Made by a program: the position numbers and the translations under genes. Below the pieces are notes generated by a model. The model was not told the origin of the DNA. It saw only the letters and a program-made list of their open reading frames with translations, and did not search any database. Below, in pieces: positions 1 to 15,300 of a stretch of 64,000 nucleotides of DNA. Position 1 is the first letter of the stretch; every line of letters starts with the position of its first letter. The stretch comes from Tachypleus tridentatus (lineage: Eukaryota; Arthropoda; Merostomata; Xiphosura; Limulidae): contig NC_134837.1 of the NCBI RefSeq assembly GCF_004210375.1, forward strand, positions 19,477,586 to 19,541,585. Reading direction: 5' to 3'.

Positions 1-202
1 AAAGTGTGAGACGTGCTAATACTGTGTTTAGATTAGGATTCAGTAGCATAAATATTTAAGTATCTTGGTTTATTTCACTTCTACACTAGACTTTCACTCT
101 TAATGTAAAATGTATCAAAATAATAAATTTGAAAATTGATCATCTAAAAACATATTAAATGAAAGTGTGTTTGTTTTACAAACTCTTTTTTTTTATTACC
201 AG

Positions 203-320
203 GCTTCGACCCTTGGACGTTGAATTCATGAAACGTCTGCATCAAAAAGTAAACATTGTTCCTGTAATAGCAAAGGCAGACACACTTAACACTAATGAAA
301 TCCGTAGACTGAAGGATAAG
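203..320 (+). CDS. Septin exon a (G4 motif AKAD)
   Basis: The acceptor is ttaccag at 196-202 and the donor is gttagt at 321. One leading base completes a codon from the previous exon; then 39 codons begin [10 protein letters not shown]. The exon carries [10 protein letters not shown], the guanine-specificity (G4) motif in its septin form AKAD, and ends RRLKDK at phase 0. It is the first exon of the gene visible in the window. Confidence 0.95.
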
Positions 321-3300
321 GTTAGTTTTGTTTTTGTTGAAGAAACAAAATGTTCTCATTATTTAACAACTTACTGTAACATCTCTCAATGTTTTTCTTA
401 CTATTTTCTGAAGGGAAAGAAAAATATGAATGTTCTATCTTGAGTGTCAGCTTGTATTTAGTTGTTACATCAGTTTTAAGAGATATTGCCTTCATCAAAT
501 AGCCATTATATCAAAGCTAAAGACATACTAATATTAGGGTAATCTTAAAGCAATAAATGTAGTCCATACTGTTTTAGTCTCTCTTTTTCCATTAATATAT
601 ATTATACCATAGTGAATTAATAGTTTTCTAAGCTGTAATTCATGGAGAAAACATTTATAGTTCATGCAGATGGTGACACTTTAAAAACTATTAAAATGAG
701 TAGTATAGATAAGGCTTACTGTTGAATAAAATCATCCTTTTACTCTAATAAGAGTACTGAATAATTTAAAATTATTGTTTGTAGTATTCTGAAATCTTAC
801 AGCATATTAGGATATCAAGGAATGAAATAATATTCAAAAGACAATTAACATAAACGTATTTTTGGAAGTTACTAGTGGCTGCTTAGTTTCATTGGAAGAA
901 TTGCTGATAGGAAATGCTGTAATTGATTTATCAATATGAAATTAACTTTCAATTAAATAAAAAACTGTATGATATGTCATAAGACGTCTAGAAATTTTTA
1001 CTTGATATACATGGATTCCAAAAGTCTATTTCTAAAGGTTTTTCTTCTAATTATAAAGCACGTGATATCATTCATTTGTGATAGTTAAGTTTATGAAAAA
1101 GCACGTGATGATAGGATATTATGTAAACCATCTTTTAGTAAAACTTCTCTCGGCTGAATTGGGCCAAACAAGGTCTGAGTGATTATGGTGCAAAACTTTG
1201 AATCCAAAGCTCTGTGGTTCACATCCTCTTGCTAAAAAAAAAAGCTGTGTTCTACACTTTAAGGGACATGGATGAAATTATAAGTCACAGTTAGGTCCTA
1301 CTGTTTCATCAGAGTGGTAAAAGAGTTGGCAGTGGACGGTGTTGATTAATTTGGCATTCCATCAATTATAATACTTTAAATTCAGTGATAACTAAGAGAC
1401 AGTCTTTTTGTACTGTTACATGAATATCAAATAAACCAAAATCTGTCTGTGTAATACCTTTTTCACTTAGTCCATGTCATTGAAATTTTTACTATTGCTT
1501 GCAGTATAATATACTGTAATTCTATTTATAAATGTATTAAACATAACTTAGAATGACATTCTAATTAGAAAATTATTTTGTGTAAGTATTTGTTAATGTA
1601 TTTTATTAATTGAAACATGAAAGTTATATTTTATAATTCACAGTCCTGAGAGACAGTTTCTATCCGATTGTTTCATGGTGTCAATGTTTGTTCAAGATGA
1701 AGGGGAGGTTCTGTTTGTACAAGTTACCTTCTTTAGTATCCAAACATCCAGCTATGTGTGTGTGTATCATATTATAATCTGTGAGCTTGAGAAGAATATT
1801 CTGTGCAATTGAAAGCTGATTGGGTTGGAAACACCATGCACTGGTTTGGTCTTTGGTTCCTGCAGACAGGTGGCTCTGTAAGGATCATTAAGTAGTTTGT
1901 TTTGCCAACTGAGCATCTTCATTGTATTTATTCTATATCTGGTGTTTTGATATTGGGCTCTTGAAACCCTGGCATTATAGGACTGACACTCTAGTAAGTG
2001 TGGTTGTTGGTCAAGGAATTGTAAATTTCTTTAATAGATAACTTTATTTTTAAAGCTTAGAAAGGCACCTTGAAAATATCCTAAGTGTACGAATAAGAAC
2101 ACTTTAATCCAATACACTTTTTGAAACAGGCAGTTGTCCATCACTTCCTATTTGACAAATCTCTGGATAAGGAGTCACCATTTTCTCTCCAGAAATTGCA
2201 TGGTTCCCTGGCAGGATTACCATTAAAGACATTTTCAAAACATACTTATCATCCACTGACACATAAGTTATTGTTCATTATTGGCTTTGCCTATCTAAGC
2301 ATTGGTCTTGCCTGCTCCAGTCTTTTATACCCAACATGAATGCTTCTGGCAATATCTAACTTAAAATTTCTCCACCCATGTCCATGCGCTCTCTGTCCTG
2401 GTACTGTATAAAAGCTCATTACTCAGATAATGTAATCACTTTTTCTCAACAGAGCATTGGTTATGGTTTTCTTTGAAGTGTTTATTGTTCTGTTTTGGAT
2501 TGAGATTTTGGAGATGCCTTGTGGATTTCAGTATAATTATAATTTCCTTTTAAAAAAATCTAACTAAATTAAGTGTGATATTTGAAGGTATAAATTTCAA
2601 ATTTACTATTATCAGCACATTGGCTAATCCATTTTCTCCTATTTCTCCTTTGTTATCTAGTGTGTACACATGGTTGTGAAGGGAGCACTTTCAGTTGAAG
2701 CTGTCTGTGTTTCGACCTGTTGGAAGATAGAGACATATATTCAACCCGGGGTGTTTTCTTCTAGAGATTCTGAAGTTGCCTCTTTTGTTGATCTTTGGAA
2801 GAATTTGGACTCTGTTTTCTGATGCCTTTCTTTAGTAAATTGGCTTCTCATGAATCCAGTTTGGATCAAACACTTACTCCTTTTCTTCAATTAATTTCTT
2901 GAGTTTGTAGGACTTAAAGGATTTCCTAAATGCACCTTGAGCCTATTCCTTCCTTGCTGATGAAAAGTTAGCAGGAATTATTTAGTTTCTTTTCCTACTT
3001 CAGCTGATATTCCTGGTACATTCTGGGAGATTTACTGTTTCATTACATGACAGGATAGAAAGGCCTTGTACCTTCATTCATCTATTTGCATGCTTTAGAT
3101 TTGCACCTCTGGGTGGATGTATATTTTGTTTCCACATATATTTTCCCATAAAAAAAGAAATTTTGCAGCCTATCAATGATTCCCATTTCACTTTGCAGTC
3201 AAATGGAGTCTTCTTCTGACTTCTGTCTTGGTCAGATGGACTTCTTCTGTGCCTTCAGTAAAGATACTTTGATAGAGTGAGTTCGTCTACCTGTTGTAGC

Positions 3301-6300
3301 CTTTTGTGTTTTCCGTGTGCTTCTTTTTATTGTCAATTGTCGGTTGATGTCCAAGGGTGTTTCAAATTGACATAATTCATTTGCTTTTTTGTTGTTGTTC
3401 ACCTCTAGATCTTCTTTGGCTCTAGCAGCTGATTAGATCAAACTTTATTTTCAGGTCAACTGAGATCAACAGCACCACTATTGGCCAAGTTGGGGGGGGG
3501 GGTCAGTTAGAGTGAGGTTACTACTATTGATAGATACTTGGTATTCATTCAGCTGCAGATCTGTGAGTATTTCAGATTCTGGTATTGAAATTGGTCTTAT
3601 CCTTCAATTATCCCCACCCTGTGCCAGGTGGTAGTCGACTTGGAGTGAGCAATGCAATAACAAACTTTTCCAGATAAAACCCTCTGTTGGGCTTTGGCTG
3701 TCTTCTTTCCATAAGGATCAAAAAGAAGAATTCATTCTGTCATGCAGTCAATACGACCCTGAACGACGGCACCATTTCAGACAAGTATTGTCCACAGTTT
3801 TACCTCTAATGCTAGATAGTGTCATTGGTAATAGTGATACTGTCCACCTTTCAAATGTTTTTAGTTTTTTAAATGCCATTGACCTTTTTAACACTATTTA
3901 ATTTTTATTTAAAAAATTGAAGTTTGTTTTAACATGGTTCCTTTTTACAAATTTTAATAATTTTACTTTATTTTTAATTTTTTACAAGTTGTTTGGTGCA
4001 GATAGCCTTGTTGCTTTGTGCCATGTAACACCAACAAACAACTAACCAACCAATTCTCCACCTCTGTTACTCTGTGGTATTTTCACCTTCATGTGAACAG
4101 TGGGGTGTGGATTTTCATTTTATGGTTATCAGAGTTACTGGCCATGGGGTGATAGTAACAATTAATTCAATACTTCAAGGATCCTATTCATGTTTATTTG
4201 TTGTGCTTGGGACAAGGGGGAGATTGGTGGACGATCATCATTCGTATCTCAGTTCATTCTTCGATCATCCCAAGTCCATGATGGTGTCCTTTCTCATCCT
4301 TCATTGGCATTCTTAACCAGGTCTGTGGCCATCCTGGTTTAAGATTGCTGAGGCATTTCTCCACATTTTCATAATTAATTCATCTTGCCTTTCACTGTAT
4401 TTTGTGAAATACAGAGATCTAGCCTTTGATCTAGCATCAACACCATATGTTTTCTGTTGGGTTGTACAAGTTTTAATAATGTTTTAAGCCTGGCTCAGCC
4501 ACCTCTCATCCACTCCCAGCTTATGAAACAGGAAAACAGGCTCTTACTTACAGTAATGGTTCTGTCTCTTTGGGTTTGTGGGTTTCTCTCAAATTTCTGA
4601 ATTTTGGGATGAGGACACACACTTTCCTTTCAATATTCTCAATGTAACTAATGAATCTGCAACTTCTATCCACTGGATTTTCCAGTTTCTTTCATTAAGA
4701 GCAACATCTTAGTTTTTGAGTGGTGGTTTATTTAGATCAACTCTATCATATTTTGTTTAATTTTAATGTGTTTTGTTTATGGCTTAAAAATCTATGGTTA
4801 TAATATCATTTATCAGAGGTTGGAATTTGCTGTTTTTAACGCAGTTCATCCTCATGATTTTGTTTACTTATTTGGCTTCATTTGGATGTAATTATTTACT
4901 TAACTAATATATATATATGTATGTATGTGTGTGAGAGATATTTCTATTCAGAGATGAGGTGTGTTTATGTAATTCAGAATATATGAATGGAGGACACATT
5001 TTCATTCTGTGTCAATAATTTATATTTTCTTGCTGTCCAACAGGCAATAGTACTAGACCTAGATCTCTCACAGGAGGTTATCCTCAAGAGACATTTCATC
5101 AATTTCACAGTGGACCCTTAAAGTTACTGTTATGGAGACGAGCATTTTTGGGGCTGTTTGTAAAATTTGGTTATTTCTCTACAGGGCTTATTCTGTATGA
5201 GCCATCTGGTTTGCCACTTTCTTATGGGGGGGATTCTTTCAGAATTGTTTCTGGAAGGGGGGAAGGATGGTTATATTTGTGACTAATTTGATGCAGGACA
5301 TTTGAATGCCAAAGACTGATATATAAATATATGTATATGTATGTATATATAAATATATAAAAATATGGCCTTATTTTTTCACCAAATATCCTTTTACAAG
5401 TATGGTACAGTTGTAGTAATTTAAGAATAAATCCCATAAATTTGTAAAACAATCTACGGTGTGTTCCTCCATCCTACAGAAATAAAACTTATGGATACAG
5501 GTTATCATAGTAAGTGATATAAAATCATAAGACAGTTGGCTAACATTAATTAAATTGACAATTAACCTGCAATTCCATTCCTTCTCTGCAGTTACAAAAA
5601 AATTTGATTTGTAAAGTTCATATACTCAAGAGGTATTTTGCAAAGTATAAAAGGAAAAAGTGTATTTCAGCCCAGGTTTTAAAAATTTCATGATGTATTA
5701 TGTAGATTTTACGTGAATTGGAAGAAAATGAGGTTCATGTTTACCAGCTTCCTGAGTGTGACAGTGATGAAGATGATGAATTCAAGCAGCAAGATAGAGA
5801 GCTAAAAGTAATCTGTTCAGGTTATATTCTGTGTGTGTGTGTTTAGCATGCTTTGTATTATATACCTTTTTATAAGCAGTTGAATTAATTGGTTTTGAAA
5901 ATATTTTGATACATTAACTATCCTTGCAGTGTTGCTTGTAAAACTTTCAGTGTGTTAAAGCCACTAAAACATTTAAAAATATGCATTTCATTATTAATTG
6001 ATTTTTTTTTCTTTATTGTTGTACAAATTGGTAAGATTTAGCTTCAATCAATGTGTTATTGTTAACTGATTGCAATAATGGAACTTCTTTCAACAGATAT
6101 AAATAATATCAAAAATTAAAAGCTTCTACTGTCAGTGATTAATCTGCATTAGTCAGTGCAATAAAGTATACAAGACTACAAACTAAAATTTTAATACCCA
6201 ACAACTGAAAACAAGAGATTCCAAATTATAATCTTTGGGTTAAGAATTCACATGATTTACTTCATATATTACAAACGTATAGGTCTAAATACATTTCGTG

Positions 6301-9300
6301 TTCTTTAACAATGACACAAACTAAACTACACAACCAGGAGGAAATGTGTGTAATAAAATAACATTCACTTTAATAGAAACCTCCTCTCAAGATAAATTCC
6401 AGTACATGGTGAGGAGACCTTCCAAAGAAGGCCCTGTACTTTCAGTTTACCTCCTCTGGAATCTGAACATTCACCCATGTGTTTGCCATGTATGGCAACC
6501 TGTGAATGGAGGAGAGGATCCTGGTGGTTGAAGGGTCCAACCCTAACACACCACTTTGGCCTTGAATCCCTGTAGACAGGCAGCCTTGAGGCGGCCTCCC
6601 AGGGTCAATCGGCTGGTCCACTTGGGCTAGGGTCAACCAAGTACCAGTGTTGGATGTTTTCAACAGGCATTGTGGACATTGTATCTGATGCTGGTGTTTG
6701 GAATTTAGTGCTCACAAAACCATGGTGTTGATGCAGCATGTCCTTCTTTGGCATTGTAGTATATCCCCTCCTAGGGCTCTATGGTGGCTGGGGTAAGTGG
6801 GCACTAAAATGCATTCTGTTTAATATGGATACCCCATTTGAAGAAAAACAACAACAGATAATTGATAAATGACCACTGTTTCCTGGTCACCATCACAGTT
6901 AGATTCCACACCTCAATTTTGGATTTTGCATTGATTGTCTGATTAATTCTTAGGGCAGATGTCTCCTTTTTTCATTCAAAAGGGATTAGAGAGGCTTGCT
7001 GGCTCTCCCAAGTCAGTCAGAAAGTTGCATTCCAAAGTCATTTTGATGGAAACATCTACACCACACCATACCAAACTCCTGAAAACGAAGGCCATTGGGG
7101 ATATACCCATCAAGAATACTCTCCAAGCTACTCTGAATTCCTCAAGAGAAGTTATTGTTGAAAAGGATTTAAAGAACATTCATGAGTCTGAGATGCTTGC
7201 TGGTTTCTCCAGCCAAAGACTTTCTATGGTGCACTGTATCTCCCCTGATAAAGATGGAATAACGCTACCTACAAGTGTTCTTTTTTCAACATTTGCATTG
7301 CCACGTCTACCTGCCACCATCAAGGTAGGTATCTGAACTGTAAAATATGATCATGTATTTCAAACTCTCTCCAATGTTTCCAGTTCCAGCAATTTGGTCA
7401 CTCAAAGGCATCTTGTCATGGTTCTTTAACATGTGCTTATTGTGATGGCAAAGACCATGATATCTGCCAGTGTGAACTAGAACCTTACTGTGTTAACTGT
7501 AATGGTTTTATCCCTCTTATTTTCATTCTTGCCCTGACTGGCTGGAGAAGAAAGAGGTGGAACAACATCTCCTACCCAGAGACTTGGAAGTTACTGCTCC
7601 CTCACTCCATCTCCACTGCTACTGTGGGAGTGCAGACAGATCTTTTTGTGCTTCCAACAGAGTCCTTCTTCAACCATGTGAAGAATTTTTTGCTCTCCTG
7701 GTTAAAAGAGTTGACAAGCCAACATCTTTGCCTGTCTCTGTTCCTACCAATCCTTCCAGTGGTTCCCCAGATCCAGTTCTGTTGGCTTTAGCTCCTGGCA
7801 CCTGTTGGGTTCCATCTACTTCTTCAGCTCAGAAGTGCAGAATGACAATTTGTGCCTTCAGTTGCTGGAATCTTAGTTCACCAACAGAGACTTACCCACT
7901 CAACCCAGGACAGGATCCATGGAGTTCAACAGACCTCCCTTTTCTAAAGAAAAATGACATGGTTGAAAACAGAAAGGCTCTCCATCCATTTCTCCCCCAC
8001 CTAAGTAAAAATAGCCACTTTGATACAGTGGAACGTTGAGTTTTCCATTCTAATTTGGATAACATCAGGGCACTGATTGATTCTTATCATAGTGTATCTT
8101 TTTTTACAAGAAACGTTTTTGAAACTTGCTTATACAGTTACCTTTTGGGAGTTTTCCTTGTACTAAAATAACAGGTTGTGTGATGGATGAGTGCATGGTG
8201 GGATGGCACTGATGGTCAACCAGCATGTGCCTACCCTGTCTTTGCCACTCAATACACCCTTGGAGGCCATAGCTGTCTGTGTTTCCTTGAGTGGTACCAT
8301 CACTGTTTGTTCTCTTTACCTGTCTCTTGAAGAGATTTGTGATCAATCAGACCTTGATGGTCTTATTGAGTAATTGCCATTTCCCTTTTTAATTTTGGGG
8401 AACACTAATGGGCATAATCTACTCTAGAATTTGGCTGATATTGATGGGGGGGGTTTGTTCCATAGAGTGTATACTCTCAGAGCACAACCTTTCTGTCTTC
8501 AGTAATGGTTCCTATACTTATCTTCATACACCTAGACAGTCTTTTACTGCCTTTTGCTCTTCTATCACTTTTCTTAGGGGGTTGGTTGACAGTGACCCAC
8601 AGGGCAGTGATCATTTTCCTATCATTTTGAGGAAGACTAAACGTGGTCAATGCCACGTCATCTCCATGCCTTAGTGGAAGCTGGACCAGACCAACTGGTC
8701 CTATTTCAGTGCTCTTTTGGAATTTGACCCTGTCATTGTCTGTAAGCCATCAATACATGACTGTGTAGCAACAGTGACTGGCTGTATTGTCCAGGCAGCT
8801 GCTCAATCTATTCCTAAAACCTTGACAAATGTTTCAGTGGTATTCTCATCTGTGATGCAGTCTTGCCTGCCAAATGGCAAGGAAGGCTCACAAATGGGCC
8901 TGGGATTCCTTTTGTAGGTAAAAGCTTTTCTTGTGCATCTAGCACTTCTGTTTTATCCCCATTTTCTTGGCTATCAAGTCTCAGCAGAGCAATCTCATTT
9001 TTCTTTCAGACTGATTGTCTCTATAACTGTAATCTTCCCTTTACACTGATGGAACTCAAAGTTGTTCTTCATCAGTCTAGCAGTGCGTTTGTTAGACCTG
9101 ATGATATTTACTACAAGATGCTGCACCATCTCTCTCCTGCCTCTCTTGCTATTCTTCTGATAGTTTTAACCTGATTTGGCAGGAGAATGCTTTTCCTGAT
9201 GCTGGGCACTGGGCTATTGTTTTCCCTATTTCTAAGTGTGGGAAGGATCTCTAGATTCCTTCAAATTATCATCCAGTTGCTTTGATTAGTTGTCTCTGTA

Positions 9301-12300
9301 AGACCTTAGAGAGTGTGGTTAATGCTCATCTTATTTAGTTCCTTGAATCAAACAATGCCCACCTGTGTAGGTTCTGATGGTAGTGTTCCACCATGGACCA
9401 CCTGATTTGACTTGAAACGTTGATCAAAGAAGCCTTTCTCAAGTGGCAACATCTTTTATCTGTGTTCTTTGACCTTGAGAATGCTTATGATAGTACGTGA
9501 GAGGTGTGGCTGAAGTTATGTCATTTTGTGAGGCCTCCACTCATATGAGTTGTCTGGCAATAACCAACTTTTATGCATAACTTTTTAATGTAGTGGTGAT
9601 TCCAACTCCATGTGGGTTCAATGCTTTCCCATCCTTACCCACAGGAACTTGGAGTCCCCCAGGGCTGTGCCTTGAGGGTCACACTTTTCACTGTCAAGAT
9701 TAATGCTATCACTGCATAACTTCCTCCTACTGTTGCAAATGTACTTATGTTGATGACTTCCATAACTCATGTCAGTCATTGAGTATGAGGTTTATCGAGT
9801 AGCAACTTTAGGCTACCCTCCATAGCTTAATGAAGTGGACCACAGCAAACAGTTTTACCTTTTATTTCTCTAAACCATTTGCATGCACTTTTGCTGCCAA
9901 CAGGGTATCCACTCTGATCCTGATCTTCGTTTCAGTGAGGTTGTTCTTTCAGTGGTCCCTGAAGCAAAGTTCTTTGGGCTTACCTATGACTGTAAGCTGA
10001 CCTTCATTCCACACATCATGCAGCTATGTGTCAAGTGTACAAGGGCACTGAAAATTCTCCAAACCCTTTCTTTTATCTCTCAAGGAGCAGATCGATGTTC
10101 TGTGCTAATGATATATCATGTTCTATTTTAATTCAAACTAGACCAAGTCTCTGGTCTATGATTCTGCCTGTAATATGGCATTGAAGATGTTGAACTTCGT
10201 GCACCATCTGGGACTTCAGCTCTGCACAGGGGCTTTCTACACTTCTGCAGTCCAGAGTTTGTACACTGAGTTTCACAAATTTCCTCTTCACCTTCACCAC
10301 TTGAAACTTTCTTTACTGTATTCTTCAAAACTCTGATTCTTTCCACAGCATCTTACTTGACATTGTGTCTTCCTTCTTCAGTGGGATATGCTTCTTAAGA
10401 ATAGACGGTCTGCCTTTGTCTCTTTTGGCATTCGTATCCAGGCACATCTAACTGAATTGGATCTGTCCTTGAATGATATTGTTGTATACACTAGTTGGTC
10501 ATACCAGAATGGCTTATTACCATCCCTAAATTCTTTGAGTCACCTGAGGAATATGGATACTCTTGATTGAAAGCACTGTCTTCTATTTACTAAACATCTT
10601 TCAAACCATCCTTCCATTCCCATTTATATGAATGTTTTTAAATCAGGTGACTGTGCATCCTGCCATGATTTGTTGTGGTTTGGTGGCTTTACACAGGACC
10701 CCCTATATATATTCAGTGTTCACTGCTGAATCACACATTATTTCTCTTGCCATGGATCACATAGAAGCTATGCAGTACATAAATTGTGTGCTATTTATTC
10801 TGACTTGCTTAGCTCTCTACTGGTCCTGGAAGTGCTTCATATTAGTTCTCATCCTGCTCTCACTGATATTCAAAACCAACTAGCCCATTTCTCTTTATTA
10901 TCAATTTGTATCTAGTGTTTCTGGATACCAGGCCACATCTGTATTCATGGGAACGAGCTCAGTGGTACCACAGCTAAGTCTATCTGCTCTGGTACTGTGT
11001 TTGTACCCTATATGTACTATGGTCCTGTATTCAAGGCTCAGCTCCATGCCAATTGGCAGTTGACTTGGAGAAAGCAACATGATAACCTTTTCCTGATCAA
11101 ACCCCTATTACTCTTTGGCCATCGTGTTTCTGTATAGATCAGAAAGATAAAGTTATCCTGGCAAGACTACATCAGAGTTTTTTAACTCCTTTTTTTCTTT
11201 TATCTGGGACTGATGCACCAATGTGTGGCCTTTGTGACACTCACGTCACAATGACCCACATTTTAATGTCATACCATCATTATGAAAGTGAGTGATGGCA
11301 TCATTTTTGACATATTTTTATTATGGATTTACTCCTGACATTAGACAGTGTTATTAGCAATAGTGACGCCATCCACCTCACTTGTGTTTTTAAATTTTTT
11401 AAGGGACATTGGCCTTTTTAATATTATTTATTTGAAGTTTGGTCATTGTTTTGTTTTAACATGGTTCATTTTGTTTTAATAATTTTACTTTTATATTTTT
11501 TACTAAATTTTTGGCACAGATAGCCTAGTTGCTTTGGACCAATAAGCACCAAACAACCAACCAATCAATAGAAAAGTATCATTTAATACATGAGTTAAGA
11601 TGGTCAAAATAGTTTAAATGTCCTTAAATAAAAGTTAAAGAGGATTATAATTTTAAAAAGTGGAATATTGTATCCCTAAATATTACAAAACTTTAACTAT
11701 ATACTGTGTATTTGTTTTAGAAATTGTAAGAATTTCAAAATCATAAATTTACTTGAAAATAAATATCTTTGTTACTCATGTTTCTAATAATGTCACTGAG
11801 TTACTTTAAAAAGTGGACTCTATAAGAAGAATCAGTATTTCAAGTGATATTAGCTGGTACACATGAGTAATAGTTTACATAAGTAATATGTTACATGATA
11901 TTGTTTTCAACTTAAACATGATTGCTCACCAATTTTACAATAAGTTTTGTAATTTACCAAATATTTATTCACAGAGTACAATATTGCAGATTTTTTTTTT
12001 AAAAATACATTGTAAATTTTGTTTTTATTTCTCCAAGTTAAAAAATAATGAAATGACTGTGTTCATATCATAACTAAATCAAATCTAATTTTGTTGCAAC
12101 ATGTTCCCTGTTTTAAACTAAGATAGGACAACTATTTATTGTATGTTTGTTTTAGCAAAGTATTCCGTTCGCTGTGATTGGTAGCACACAGGTTGTGGAG
12201 GTAAATGGCAGAAGAGTAAGAGGGCGTATTTATCCTTGGGGTATTGTAGAAGGTAAATATTTATTAATTTAATAAATATTTATTAATTTAATTTTCCTAA

Positions 12301-15300
12301 TGTGGTGTAAAAGTACTAAAATGATACACATAATAATAGAAATATTATTCCTCAACCTCACTGAGATGTAGAGAGAAAGACAATAAAAACATAAATATAT
12401 TTCAAACCGTATTTGGTTTATCAGTGTTAGTACTAGGTATTCTAATTGTCTCAATATTTTACTTATAACATTTTATGGGAATTCTGAAAATACTGAATAG
12501 GAATTGTTCAGTATTTTTTGTTCAGATAAATTGTTCTAAATAAAATTAGAAAAGTTACTTACAGTTTGAAATAGTAGACCTTTATGTACTTTTGATAAGA
12601 TACGAGATTATGGCTCTTGGTTTTAGTTAATTTTAGCCTCTGCTTGTTTTACCTTCTCTTTAATTATTATTTATATTAACCTTGAAAGTGTGGAATACTA
12701 AAATATTCATCAAAGTTTTTGATAGGTTGAATTAAGAAATTTTGAAAGATAACAAAGAAGATGTTAATGTCATAATATTTTCAATTAAAATGTATTTGAG
12801 AATTATTCAATAACTCATTTTCTTCATGTGCAAGTCACAAATTTATGTAAAAAACACCAAATGTTAATACTTGTCAGAAATCAGTGCTTTCAAACTCAAA
12901 AACAGCTAAAATAGGATAGAAACAATGTCATATTGAAAAAAAATGTTTCACCACTGTTAATTTGGCATCATCAGGTACATTATTTTAAATATTTAGAGTA
13001 TGGAATACCTCAAACATTTGTAGAAATCATTAGTGTTAAACAGTGTGTATGTTATAAGTATCATATTTAATACAAAGTTTTGAAATGATTTATTCTCCAG
13101 TATCATAACGAGGTACAAAATCTAATGGTAAAGAGCCTTTCAAAAGTTCTTCAATGAAGAATCTAAACCTTATATATTTAAAAACAGCTGGTATGGATTA
13201 AGAAACTTTTTATGTCGATGAGCATTTTTAAATATATATTTTTCTCTACAAGTGGGTTTTCTCATCATCACGGATTATTCTAAACCTCATTGAAGTTCTG
13301 TTTAGAATTATATAATGATTACATGTGAATTATTATGAATGATCACCGCCATATTAAGGGTCTAGTAGTTAGTGATTGGGATTTGCTATTAAGTTAGAAG
13401 TTCTCATTTGGACAATTAGTACAATATAGGAATTGGCAAGTAAATTTTATAATCTACCCAATAAATCATGGGAAGCATAGATGTTGATTTTACTTTTTTT
13501 TACTAATGTTTAAATTTGAATTTTTTGACATTCTTTAAGATACAGTGCAAGTATTTTGAGAAATTGAAAGTAATTGTAAAAACATTAATAGTCCAAAATC
13601 AACATCAGAATGAAAATGAAAGTTTTCCAAAGGTCGCACATTTTCAATAGTAGCATAGAAAACTGTTATCTACGTGAGATAAACATATTAAGTTTATAGA
13701 TAGAACCGAATTTAGTTGAAATTTTCCTATTTTTTCCACATTATATAATTAGTAGCAGTAAATTATGCCTTATAATGTTTCGCCAAGTTTAAAATAGTTT
13801 GCGACAATAAGTTTTATATTTTGTAACAAATTGAAACCACATCATTAGAACCAAGCTAACTATGAGCATCCTGCAAAGAATGATGTTACTTCCATTATTA
13901 ATTGCTTTTCCTGACATTACAATTTATAATTGTAAGTAATTATAGCACTCTGAGTAAGAGGAATCACGTAAACTTATGATTGACATTTATGTTAACTACA
14001 GTATTGAAGAAGACAGTATTTAATTTTGTTTTCTTGTTTTCTGAGCATTCGATATTGTCAATGTTAAATAAAGTTTATCAGAAATGACTGTAAAAAGGCT
14101 TACATTTACAATTTTTGAGTATAAGTAAAGTTGTTTAAAGATGTTTTATAAATGCTGAGGATGATTGTTATTAGTGAATCAATTTTTATATGTACATTTT
14201 TTTGTTAAATATTAAATTACAGTGGAGAATCCTGTCCATAGTGACTTTCTTAAGCTACGCACATTTTTAGTCAGGTGAGATGTATTTCTTACAATGTTAG
14301 TTCTAAACATACAGAAACTGAATCATAATATAAACCTTACCTAATAATAACTTGCATAAGAAGACATTGGTAGACACTAGAATTATTCACCATTTCTAAT
14401 TCCTTGAAAAAATAGGCATAGACTATCTGTTTGTAAGATGAATGTACTTCTCTATGTTTATTTTAAAGCAAAATGTAAAAGTAAATCCATGGTTCTGATA
14501 CTATAACATATATTACTCATAAATAGATGATGAAATCAGTACTACATAACAATAAGGAATTTAACACAAATCAGAAATGTTCATAATGAGACTGAAACAT
14601 CCAAAACATTATTCTGTTACCACTTCTTGTTATCATCAATGACTTACAGTAGAAAATATCTGTAGCAATAGCTACCAAAAGCATTGGGGATATTCCAACT
14701 TTCAGACAAGATCCAAATGCATATATGTCAAACTAATCACTAACTATGGATAATCAGTTAAGGGTTAGGAGTTGAGTGATTGAACCCACAACATCTCACC
14801 TCCTACTACCTTTATCTGTCTTCAGCCAGTTATGGGAATGCAGTTACCATTAATATTTAGATATAATATTAAAGTAGAAATAAATCACTCTCAGTTGCTA
14901 CAATTACAAAACTTGCAACATCCACCCTTTTAAATATTATAGGAAGATATACAATAAAGCAAATTGTCCCATGAAATAAGCAAAATTATTCTTGTCGTAG
15001 AAATAAATCTCCCTATATTTCTACAGTTTATAAGGCTCCAAATTTCCTCTTTTTATGTTTACTAATTTCAACAAAGGGATATTAAAGTGATATATCTTAA
15101 CTTATTAACTCTGTAATAATTACTTGAACTCCCATATTCAACCTTTTGCTTGAAGATTTTGTTAAAGTATAAGTCAGGTGAGCTGAAACAAACCCAGTTG
15201 CTTGAAGTTAGTCTTTCCACAGTAGTATACAAAACAAATATCTAAATAATTGATGGTTACTTAATTGTAAACTCAGGATGATCGTGAATAATTTATTAAC

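Larger units (their letters stand above)
6390..11575 (+). mobile_element. I/Jockey-group non-LTR retrotransposon, copy 2, near full length but dead
   Basis: A 5.2-kb LINE in sense orientation in the septin intron. In order it has a GC-richer 5' leader (about 6390-6960), an ORF1/gag-like region with a decayed Cys/His cluster, an APE-type endonuclease, a reverse transcriptase, an RNase H-like region ending with a Cys-rich [14 protein letters not shown] stretch, and a 3' UTR with the tail gatagcctagttgctttgg plus caaacaacc repeats. The 3' end matches 3575-4051. The RNase H domain and gag/EN/RT order fit the I/Jockey supergroup. Many stops and frameshifts are present. The 5' boundary is approximate. 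Confidence 0.85.

Noticed and set aside
2121..2339. 72-codon frame with a loose resemblance to a tyrosine-recombinase stretch
   Set aside because: The similarity ([12 protein letters not shown]) is too weak and the order of neighbouring elements does not fit.
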